DNA of 64,000 nucleotides, taken from a virus. Shown in pieces: positions 26,023-32,396 of the stretch. The notes under the pieces are model-generated. The model was not told the origin of the DNA. It saw only the letters and a program-made list of their open reading frames with translations, and ran no database searches. How positions within the stretch are numbered: the first letter of the stretch is position 1; every line of letters starts with the position of its first letter. A program made the position numbers and the translations under genes. The stretch lies in IMG/VR virus record IMGVR_UViG_3300020428_000007, positions 1 to 64,000 of that record; one strand, given 5' to 3'.

Positions 26023-26799
26023 ATGCATATAACTAGATATTTTGTTCCGATGTTGCTTTGCAATAGCTGGAACAATTACGCGCAAAAAGAAAGATTAAGT
26101 AGAGTCTTCATAGAACTAAAAAGAAAATATGATTGTACTCTACATTTGGACATACGTGGGTTCTCAGGGCTATTTCCTGCTTTTGAAAAATACCACGTTC
26201 CTAGTGAAATGTTTTATCGAAATAGACTAGCCACCTCTTATCTAGGTACTGATATGTACAAGCATAAGATGAAAGCAAAGTCTAAGCAAAACGAAAAGAT
26301 TTTTAACCTTATTTTCGATAATCTATCAACTGATTTTAGTTTTCTGTATGACACCGTTAGGACTTATGCAGAATACGCAAACAGTAAGTACAGAACGCAA
26401 ACACAATTTCTAGTTAGAAATAGTACGGTGTTTCCTGTAGTTGCTGTGTTCGATAAGCTAGATAGTCAGATGAATCCTGCATTCGAGCCTCCAAAAGACG
26501 AGGTATGGATTGAAATACCTAGAAACGTACTAGCATCTATTATGTACGACGATTCATCGGCTGACTATAACATCTTGGATAAAATGAAGCAGTTAATTTC
26601 CACGAATCAATTTTCTAATGATTGGGTTGTTCTTCAAACTCTGACTCCTTTGATTGAAAAATATAATAAAGAGTCTGGGTCTTGGCCTAAGTATAAACGT
26701 CAAGAGATTGAAAACCAAATCACTACTTTAACAGATATTGCACAACGATGTGGACTTGATATCGATGTAGTTCTATCTAAAGCAGGAGCTAAGGTATGA
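26023..26799 (+). CDS. Hypothetical protein
   Basis: A 258-residue protein of unknown function. I start it at ATG 26023, after the terminator, because the longer reading from TTG 25966 would run through the hairpin. It is helical and basic in the first half (YAQKERLSRVFIELKRKYD) and contains no catalytic motif I recognise. It overlaps the proteasome-like gene by ATGA, so the two are likely made together. Confidence 0.6.
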   Translation: MHITRYFVPMLLCNSWNNYAQKERLSRVFIELKRKYDCTLHLDIRGFSGLFPAFEKYHVPSEMFYRNRLATSYLGTDMYKHKMKAKSKQNEKIFNLIFDNLSTDFSFLYDTVRTYAEYANSKYRTQTQFLVRNSTVFPVVAVFDKLDSQMNPAFEPPKDEVWIEIPRNVLASIMYDDSSADYNILDKMKQLISTNQFSNDWVVLQTLTPLIEKYNKESGSWPKYKRQEIENQITTLTDIAQRCGLDIDVVLSKAGAKV

Positions 26800-27512
26800 C
26801 AACATGTATAGGAATTCAAAGCAAAGATAGTGTTCATCTTTGTGTAGATTCTAGATTGACCGGAATGAACTATATAGGTAGTGAAACTACTCAGAAAGCA
26901 TTTAGTGTAGGTAAAAACTACATTTGCTTTTCTGGGTATGCTGACGTTACACATTTAGTAAAGCGCGTTCTTATTCAGATACAGGCTGGTGGGTTTAATT
27001 CTATTGACGCATTCAGCGCTTTGGGAATAAAAGAAAACTCTTTTGAGTACCATAGCTTGCTATATTTCCTCGACTTAGACAGAAAACAAAGCAGAGACTT
27101 TTCAGAAGAAGCCTTAAATTTTGAAGGTCTATCTTTGTTTTGGAAAATGCTTACTCTTGCAGTGAAGCATAACACTTGCGTTCTAGGTTCTGAATCTGAG
27201 TGCAGTGTCGATACTTACGCTGACTGTTTGATAGCTACTCCACACGGTCTGTTCCATATAACATCAGACGGCAGCGTAGCGAAAGGTAGACTTCTCGGTA
27301 TAGGTTCTGGCTCTAGAATTGCAATTGGTGCAGTGTTAGGTTCATTAGAGCAAGTTGGTACAGAGACAAACATCGAAGCCTTCTTAACAGGCGCACTCGA
27401 TAAGTATCACGACATTCCTTTTCTTTTGTCTAATGCTGTACGCGCAACTAGTCTGCTAGATCCAAACACTAATGCAAACGCTAAGACCTATCAAATTAAA
27501 TTAGAGGTGTAA
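26796..27512 (+). CDS. Proteasome beta/HslV-like Ntn hydrolase
   Basis: A 238-residue protein resembling the catalytic subunit of self-compartmentalised proteases (HslV, proteasome beta, Anbu). After removal of Met1 the new N terminus is Thr (MTTCIGI). Counting that Thr as 1, Asp17 (VDSRL) and Lys33 (TTQKAF) fall exactly where the catalytic Asp17 and Lys33 lie in the family. ICFSGYADV aligns with the Gly-rich strand around Gly47. GIGSGSRIAIGA (residues 168-179) corresponds to the Ser129-type GSG motif. The role is unknown: peptide degradation, head maturation or counter-defence. No ATPase partner gene is adjacent. Confidence 0.7.
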   Translation: MTTCIGIQSKDSVHLCVDSRLTGMNYIGSETTQKAFSVGKNYICFSGYADVTHLVKRVLIQIQAGGFNSIDAFSALGIKENSFEYHSLLYFLDLDRKQSRDFSEEALNFEGLSLFWKMLTLAVKHNTCVLGSESECSVDTYADCLIATPHGLFHITSDGSVAKGRLLGIGSGSRIAIGAVLGSLEQVGTETNIEAFLTGALDKYHDIPFLLSNAVRATSLLDPNTNANAKTYQIKLEV

Positions 27513-27515
27513 CTT

Positions 27516-27890
27516 ATGCCTTCGTTAGATCAGTCGTTGAAAGAAACCAATCAGTCACTATTAGAAGCGCTGGACGTACTGGGGCAGTACAAGAACTTGA
27601 ATCCAAAGCTAGAAATGCTGGTGGGTTTGATAGGTATGATATATGGAATAAGCTCTAATTTGAATCCAGATGTATTATCTGAATTGTCTAGCTTGCCCGA
27701 TAATTATTCATCTGTTCTTGATGGTGTTAATTTAACTGTAGGGAAGTACGGTAATTTGATTAACATTCACGTTTATCCTACAGACCCTGATTTATTCGAT
27801 GCATTTGTTATATCAGATGAAAGCTTTACGTCTGCACTTATGCAAGTCTATAGCAATTTGAAGGGTGATGACCCTGAGTTAGAAGTTTAG
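27516..27890 (+). CDS. Small hypothetical protein
   Basis: A 124-residue, acidic protein of unknown function, starting 3 bases after the proteasome-like gene with GAGGTG upstream. It has two amphipathic or hydrophobic helices (LEMLVGLIGMIYGISS) followed by a beta-like part (NLINIHVYPTDPDLFD). The location suggests it could act with the protease, but no interaction motif is visible. Confidence 0.6.
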   Translation: MPSLDQSLKETNQSLLEALDVLGQYKNLNPKLEMLVGLIGMIYGISSNLNPDVLSELSSLPDNYSSVLDGVNLTVGKYGNLINIHVYPTDPDLFDAFVISDESFTSALMQVYSNLKGDDPELEV

Positions 27891-27892
27891 AT

Positions 27893-28444
27893 ATGAGTAG
27901 TTATTGGTTTAATAGAATAAAGGAAAAGCCCGCAAGTTTCGCATACGCAAAGCGTAGATTGGAACTCAACACTAAAGGCTTAGACCGAGCGTTGTCTAGT
28001 GAGTATGATGAAGACAAGGTTATTACCAAGCTTAGTCAAACTTATGTTAAGTACGGAATATATCATGTTCCAGGCAGTGTAATTAACTTAAACCAATTTA
28101 GGGAAGAACTCGATCTACCTATTTTGCCTGTATATTACGCTTCTCTTCAATTTGGAACAGCACAAGACATACTTGATTACTTGCGTATATCTTATTTCTC
28201 AATATATGAAACGGTTATTGAGCAAGAGCATTTCTTTAGAATGTTTAGGCTTAAACCTGATAAAATTCGTAAGTTTCTAATTGAGTATGACAAGGCTGGT
28301 TTTAATTGCATGAAAGCGTGTGATGTACTAAATATTGATTTCCATTCATTATATAGCAAAATGACACGACTAACATCAGAAGTCACAAAAGACCCTAGGA
28401 ATCAACATTCACATATTTACGGGAGTCAGTCCGATGATTCGTGA
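27893..28444 (+). CDS. Hypothetical protein, possible helix-turn-helix
   Basis: A 183-residue basic protein. Residues of about 130-160 (IEYDKAGFNCMKACDVLNI, then DFHSLYSKMTRL) resemble a helix-turn-helix of the 'N...A...lgi....l...l' type, which would fit a DNA-binding regulator, but the match is weak. It overlaps the endolysin start by 11 bases. Confidence 0.58.
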   Translation: MSSYWFNRIKEKPASFAYAKRRLELNTKGLDRALSSEYDEDKVITKLSQTYVKYGIYHVPGSVINLNQFREELDLPILPVYYASLQFGTAQDILDYLRISYFSIYETVIEQEHFFRMFRLKPDKIRKFLIEYDKAGFNCMKACDVLNIDFHSLYSKMTRLTSEVTKDPRNQHSHIYGSQSDDS

Positions 28445-29003
28445 TCCAGATTATAAAGTTTCAACCCACTTCAAGTTTAAAGAAGTATTCAAAAGCTACG
28501 AAGCGCAGCGTTTAGGTATTGATAATGCGACTCCAATTACAGAGCAGATTCTCGACTGTGCTGCATATACAGCGGAAAAAATTCTTGAACCTGTGCGCAG
28601 TTGGACACGTAGACCTTTCAGTCCTAATAGCTGGTTTCGATGTGAAGAGCTAGAATACGTTCTTTGTGCTGAATCATTTTTTAAAAAACTTATGCGCAAA
28701 GGTGTAGAGGGTGTAGATAAAAATACATATCGCAAGTATCCAACTCTTTATATTCTGCCGGAGATTTTCCATGAGGAATGGAGAGAATACTATGAACGTA
28801 AACAACATCCTAAGGGCATGGCCGTTGATTTCGAACTCGCAGGCCTATCGAACCAAGCTCTATTCGACTGGTGTAGAGACAACCTCCAGTTCGATCAACT
28901 CATTCTTGAATTCTACAGACCAGAACGAGGAACTAACTCGGGATGGGTTCATGGAAGCATTAAGAAGCATGGGCCTAATAGAGGACAGCTATTGCGATAC
29001 TGA
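28434..29003 (+). CDS. Peptidase M15-family cell-wall hydrolase (endolysin candidate)
   Basis: A probable zinc D-Ala-D-Ala-type carboxypeptidase that cuts peptidoglycan cross-links; 189 residues. The start VSTHFKFKEV and ILEPVRSW match the M15 opening. Zinc and catalytic residues appear as QHPKGMAVDFE (His125, Asp132) and GWVHGS (His173), with a Glu at about 159 (ILEFY). Oddity: about 50 residues (70-120, Cys- and Tyr-containing) are inserted between SWFRC and the first zinc histidine, where most relatives have a short loop. GGGAG precedes ATG. The holin and spanin candidates lie just beyond on the opposite strand. Confidence 0.82.
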   Translation: MIRDPDYKVSTHFKFKEVFKSYEAQRLGIDNATPITEQILDCAAYTAEKILEPVRSWTRRPFSPNSWFRCEELEYVLCAESFFKKLMRKGVEGVDKNTYRKYPTLYILPEIFHEEWREYYERKQHPKGMAVDFELAGLSNQALFDWCRDNLQFDQLILEFYRPERGTNSGWVHGSIKKHGPNRGQLLRY

Positions 29004-29250
29004 AATAGTTACAACGATAGGTTTGTACTTAAATGAATCATACTTATTCAATGGTGTTCAACTAGATGGATTGTATGATCATTACAAGTACAATTTTTTA
29101 ATGCGCCCAGGTCGAGCATTCTTTATAAATGGAGTGTGTTTTATATCGGGGTATTTTGGGGACAGAGCGAAAGCTCAATATGTTTTCGATAATCTAGAAA
29201 GAAAGCCTGGAAATATCAAAATGACTTATGATACAAGGCCATATCGGTGA
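28792..29250 (+). CDS. Hypothetical protein overlapping the endolysin gene
   Basis: A 152-residue reading frame in a different frame from the endolysin, sharing 212 bases with it. ATG 28792 has GGAGAG six bases upstream. Later starts at 28951 or 28972 would reduce the overlap but lack a clear ribosome site. The first 60 residues are Ser/Thr/Asn-rich and could be shadow sequence. The part after 29003 (TTIGLYLNESYLF, FFINGVCFISGYFGDRAK) looks truly coding. The length of the overlap is therefore uncertain. No function is recognised. Confidence 0.5.
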   Translation: MNVNNILRAWPLISNSQAYRTKLYSTGVETTSSSINSFLNSTDQNEELTRDGFMEALRSMGLIEDSYCDTEIVTTIGLYLNESYLFNGVQLDGLYDHYKYNFLMRPGRAFFINGVCFISGYFGDRAKAQYVFDNLERKPGNIKMTYDTRPYR

Positions 29251-29252
29251 GT

Positions 29253-29351
29253 ATGAAAAGAAGGCTAGGAATTGTGTGCGTTATAATATTTCTAGCCTTA
29301 TCATACGCCAACAAAGTCTATGAAGCTAAAGCTGACGTATCTGTTAAATAG
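29253..29351 (+). CDS. Very small membrane/secreted peptide
   Basis: A 32-residue peptide starting two bases after the preceding stop, with GGTGAG upstream. It begins MKRRLGIVCVIIFLALSYAN, a basic n-region and hydrophobic core followed by a possible cleavage site, then KVYEAKADVSVK. It may be a membrane-anchored or exported micro-protein of the lysis region. It is the last plus-strand gene before the convergent late block and overlaps its final gene by 8 bases. Confidence 0.5.
   Translation: MKRRLGIVCVIIFLALSYANKVYEAKADVSVK
29261..29299 (-). terminator. Candidate terminator of the minus-strand late block
   Basis: AAGGCTAGGAA (29261-29271) and TTTCTAGCCTT (29289-29299) form an 11-pair stem with one G-T pair and a 17-base loop. 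Read on the minus strand it is followed by CTTTTC and lies 45 bases past the last late-gene stop at 29344. On the plus strand it has no T run and lies within the 32-residue gene. Confidence 0.45.
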
Positions 29352-29922
29352 CTACGGCTAAGGACAGTACTGCAATTATTCGCCAAGTTAACGAGTCTAT
29401 TCTATTGCTTGTTTCTTGGCGTTTAATTTCATCCTTGTAGTACTCATTGAATTCTTCCATTCTTTTACTATGCATGTACTCTAGCCTAAGCATACGGAGT
29501 ATTTGATTCCTTTCTTCTATATTCAGTTCTTGAACCTTATCCAGTTTCTCTACAAGCTTTCCGTTATCTCTTGCAGCAACTACAGCATCCCTTATCTTAA
29601 ATACTGTTTCAGTGTCTACCAGTATAAACAGTTCGTCATTACGGTCTGCAATAGGTAGATAATTTGTATTAGTTTCTTCTGTCCCTACATGTACTTCTTG
29701 ATACAACTCAAAGTTTTGGTCATACGTCTTGCGTACTACAGTAGCGGCTTTTATTCGTTGCTCTAAATCTTCTGGATATGGAATGGGTTTAACAGGTTCG
29801 TGAGATAGAAGCTCTATATCAAAGAGTTCTTTTTGTATACTTGGGGTTTTGGTGACTTCTTGTGGATTGGAGGCACACCCGGTTATTGCTAACGACAACA
29901 CCAATAATAGCTTCTTTACCAT
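29344..29922 (-). CDS. Spanin-like lipoprotein with C-terminal hydrophobic segment
   Basis: A 192-residue predicted lipoprotein. The signal MVKKLLLVLSLAITGC ends in a lipobox, with Cys16 as the lipidation site for the outer membrane. A long charged helical region follows (about 40-170), and the protein ends in a short hydrophobic stretch, LTWRIIAVLSLAVAI. A lipid anchor at one end and a membrane segment at the other is the plan of a unimolecular spanin, which fuses inner and outer membranes in the last lysis step. Alternatively it is an outer-membrane spanin paired with the gene at 29916-30239. It is the last gene of the late block. Confidence 0.6.
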   Translation of the reverse strand: MVKKLLLVLSLAITGCASNPQEVTKTPSIQKELFDIELLSHEPVKPIPYPEDLEQRIKAATVVRKTYDQNFELYQEVHVGTEETNTNYLPIADRNDELFILVDTETVFKIRDAVVAARDNGKLVEKLDKVQELNIEERNQILRMLRLEYMHSKRMEEFNEYYKDEIKRQETSNRIDSLTWRIIAVLSLAVAI

Positions 29923-30239
29923 TTGGACTCTGTAATCTTTTTCAGGTTATCAACGTCTGATAGTTCAGGATCGTACTTAGGCATTTGCTTTATCTGTTCG
30001 TGTACTTCGTTATTTAGTTCGGCTAGTTCCTCTCGCTCCTTATGTAGAGCTTTATTTACTTCCTTGTTAATTTTCAATTCCTCTTTTATTTGTTCATCAT
30101 CTATATCTCTAATAGACTTTTCAAGGTCTGAAACCTTTGTTCCTTTCTTGCCAGCAGTAAAAGCAATAGCAAGCCCCGACAATATTAAACCGAGACCTGC
30201 TAATATCGCTTTCCACCAGCGCTTAAACCACTCAGTCAT
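29916..30239 (-). CDS. Inner-membrane spanin-like (Rz-type) protein
   Basis: A 107-residue protein with one N-terminal membrane helix (AILAGLGLILSGLAIAFTAG, about 11-30), then a charged coiled coil (EELKINKEVNKALHKEREEL) and a Pro-containing tail. This is the layout of i-spanins (Rz). It overlaps the downstream lipoprotein gene by 7 bases and the upstream holin-like gene by 4, forming a three-gene lysis set. Confidence 0.6.
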   Translation of the reverse strand: MTEWFKRWWKAILAGLGLILSGLAIAFTAGKKGTKVSDLEKSIRDIDDEQIKEELKINKEVNKALHKEREELAELNNEVHEQIKQMPKYDPELSDVDNLKKITESKW

Positions 30240-30586
30240 TGAGTATCATCCTGTCTAAACGCATCACTAGCTCTTCGTCTAGGAACTTTAGAGCTTGGCG
30301 GTGCTTTGTTGAACATGCTATCAATTGAGTAACCTACTGCTATGAAGGTTAGCAAGCTTGGATCTGCTTCTGTATACAAGATTGTAAAGTATGATCCAAG
30401 TACTGCAAAGATAGCTGTAATTGTCTGAGGTTTATGTTTAGACCAGTATGTATTCCAGTCTGCCTCAAGTTTAATACACTTCTTAACGTAGTGTATCAGC
30501 GTACCCAAGATAGTTACTGAGAAGCTAAGAAGTATATAGCCCCAAGAGTAATTAGCTATAGGTCCGAGTAGGTCAATTACATCCAT
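30236..30586 (-). CDS. Holin-like membrane protein
   Basis: A 116-residue protein with two or three membrane segments (YILLSFSVTILGTLIHYV, TITAIFAVLGSYFTILYT, LLTFIAVGYSIDSMF) and a basic, polar C terminus (VPRRRASDAFRQDD). Size, topology and position before the spanin-like genes suggest the holin that opens the inner membrane for the endolysin. The endolysin is on the opposite strand, so timing would depend on two converging transcripts. Confidence 0.6.
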   Translation of the reverse strand: MDVIDLLGPIANYSWGYILLSFSVTILGTLIHYVKKCIKLEADWNTYWSKHKPQTITAIFAVLGSYFTILYTEADPSLLTFIAVGYSIDSMFNKAPPSSKVPRRRASDAFRQDDTQ

Positions 30587-30601
30587 CGCACTATGAGCAA
30601 C

Positions 30602-30892
30602 TTAATCTTCTGCACCCACAATACCTTTATCAGCTAGTTCACGCTTACGCACTTTCCAACGAGCTTTGATATTGTTAAAGAATTCACGTAGTTCTTCTTC
30701 GTTGCCTTCCGCTGGGCTTCTATCGAAACCATGCTCTTCAAGCTGACCGAAAAAGAACTTTCTATATTCCTCTTGTAGTGGACTTAGTTCTTCTTGCTTA
30801 GCGCTTTTACTGCTTAGCGCAAGATTGTCTGAACGGTTTAAGTATTCCATACCTACTGCTTGGATAGTAGAAAGATTAAGTTGCATTTTCAT
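30602..30892 (-). CDS. Small hypothetical protein
   Basis: A 96-residue, charged, helical protein of unknown function (LSPLQEEYRKFFFGQLEEHG, FFNNIKARWKVRKREL). No signal or membrane segment. It lies between fibre-type genes and the lysis set in the same late block, so it is likely expressed late. Confidence 0.58.
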   Translation of the reverse strand: MKMQLNLSTIQAVGMEYLNRSDNLALSSKSAKQEELSPLQEEYRKFFFGQLEEHGFDRSPAEGNEEELREFFNNIKARWKVRKRELADKGIVGAED

Positions 30893-30900
30893 AGTTATTC

Positions 30901-31479
30901 CTAGTCTGCTAGTACTGCCAGTTGCCCAGCAATCGTTATTGAAATTTCTCTAAGTGTCGCGTCCCGAACTTCTGGTGCTTTAAGTGAAACAATTTCACCT
31001 CTCTGGATAAGCATCGGTACGCTAGGTGTGGCAGGAGTGAATGATCCTACTTTGCCACCTGCTGCAAAAGTGATAGTACCAATTTCACGCACTACGTTTC
31101 CATCGCTATCGATGATACGCATATTGAAAACAGCTTCACTTGTTGTAGCATCTTGGGCTAGTGCTAAACTTCTTTCGAAGTCTGCATAGATTGTTGCCGT
31201 ACGAACTGCAATGTAGTTTGCTACAATAGCGTTAGGCTTTGGTCTTCCGATAACAGATAGCGCAATATCATACGGCTGTCTTTCTTTATCTTCTTGAACA
31301 ATCCACTCGCTTCTTGCTGCACTATATACGTAGATACCCGGCTCTTTTGTATCTACAGTAGCAGTTAACTGAAAGAGCTGCCCATCTTCGGGAGTTTCTG
31401 GAAAGACTGTACCGCGAAAGTCAATCAACTCGCGAGATATTTTACTGCCGTCAATTAAGTCAACACCATCTACTTTCAT
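30901..31479 (-). CDS. Fibre-associated protein
   Basis: A 192-residue beta-rich protein. The N terminus (GVDLIDGSKISRELIDFRGT, VFPETPEDGQLFQLT) resembles the 'P..G..ft....' attachment segments seen at the start of other fibre genes here. The middle contains an oxygenated beta sandwich-like run (FNMRIIDSDGNVVREIGTIT). Likely part of the tail fibre or baseplate periphery. It overlaps the upstream 78-residue gene by one base. Confidence 0.55.
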   Translation of the reverse strand: MKVDGVDLIDGSKISRELIDFRGTVFPETPEDGQLFQLTATVDTKEPGIYVYSAARSEWIVQEDKERQPYDIALSVIGRPKPNAIVANYIAVRTATIYADFERSLALAQDATTSEAVFNMRIIDSDGNVVREIGTITFAAGGKVGSFTPATPSVPMLIQRGEIVSLKAPEVRDATLREISITIAGQLAVLAD

Positions 31480-31715
31480 TATACTACCCTTACTTTACCT
31501 GTAAAAGGTCTAGAGAAGTTTACAGTTAGCGTGTTGGTATCTGTATTGATTTGACTTTGTGGAAGAATCTTTTCTAACACTCCGTCAATGTGTACAAGAA
31601 CATCCGCAGCAACCTCTCGACCCATGTTATGTTTTACAGTCCAAGTACTGCTAGGGTCTTCTTGGACATGCGTATGACCGCTAGCAATGAATAGACGATT
31701 ACCATTAATAGGCAT
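31479..31715 (-). CDS. Single-module fibre protein (HNxG module)
   Basis: A 78-residue protein that is essentially one copy of a module found five times in this fibre region. Its core is STWTVKHNMGREVAADVLVH, then SQINTDTNTLTVNFSRPFTG and a KVRVV end. The pattern is 'W.v.HN.g....v.v.d.....i.P......d.nt..v.F..p..G.a'. A GGAGATT site precedes the ATG. It is probably a small beta domain for fibre attachment or tip trimerisation. Confidence 0.6.
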   Translation of the reverse strand: MPINGNRLFIASGHTHVQEDPSSTWTVKHNMGREVAADVLVHIDGVLEKILPQSQINTDTNTLTVNFSRPFTGKVRVV

Positions 31716-31726
31716 AATGTAATCTC

Positions 31727-32341
31727 CTAAATCGCGATAACTTTACCAGACGTAGGGTTACTAAACGTAACAACCGCAGTGTTGGTATCGATATGCTGAA
31801 CTGAATCTGGTTGGATTTCGTAACCATCGACGATGATACGAATACTCGGTTCATAGCCTAACATGTGATTAACATTAACTGTAGACTTGTTTTCGAACTC
31901 CAAAGTATAGCCCACATTAGGCTTAGGTGTTCCATCAAACGCACCAAGTAAACAAATAGCTCGACCGATCATTGGATCATCAAACTGAATAGTAATCGTG
32001 TTATTGTCTGTAGCTTCAAACTCTTTCGGAATAACAACTCTTCCGTTTTCATCAAAGCATTGAACCATGACACTTGTACTGTTCATGTTATGTGTGACAG
32101 TCCATTCAACAGACGGCTCTTGCTGGTCAAAGATGTACGTGTTTAGTTCCTGAGTCATTGGAATCCAAATAGGCGCATCTGCTAATTCTAAGCAAATCAT
32201 AACGCGCTTGTCTTTGAATATGAACGTTCCAACTTTAGGTTCTAAAGGCCACTCGCTAACCATTGGGAGTGTTACGTTTTCTAGAAAGTTTCCTAGTAGA
32301 TCGAGTCCGCCCATGTGTTTTGTATTTGAATAGTGTCTCAT
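31727..32341 (-). CDS. Fibre protein with two HNxG modules
   Basis: A 204-residue protein. An N-terminal segment (MRHYSNTKHMGGLDLLGNFL) resembles the start of the 569-residue fibre at 32397-34106. Then come two HNxG modules, VEWTVTHNMNSTSVMVQCFD and KSTVNVNHMLGYEPSIRIIV, each ending in 'D.NT..V.F..P..G.a'. It is the first gene after a terminator on this strand, so it may need its own promoter or readthrough. Confidence 0.6.
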   Translation of the reverse strand: MRHYSNTKHMGGLDLLGNFLENVTLPMVSEWPLEPKVGTFIFKDKRVMICLELADAPIWIPMTQELNTYIFDQQEPSVEWTVTHNMNSTSVMVQCFDENGRVVIPKEFEATDNNTITIQFDDPMIGRAICLLGAFDGTPKPNVGYTLEFENKSTVNVNHMLGYEPSIRIIVDGYEIQPDSVQHIDTNTAVVTFSNPTSGKVIAI

Positions 32342-32353
32342 GCTTACTCCTAC

Positions 32354-32382
32354 AAAAACAAAGAGGGAGCGATTGCCCCCTC
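32354..32382 (-). terminator. Intrinsic terminator on the minus strand
   Basis: GAGGGAGC (32363-32370) and GCCCCCTC (32375-32382) pair around a GATT loop with one mismatch. On the minus strand the stem is followed by TTTGTTTTT (32362-32354). It lies 14 bases after the stop of the 569-residue fibre gene and ends transcription of the main fibre block, at least partly. Confidence 0.7.
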
Positions 32383-32396
32383 AGACAGAACTACTA

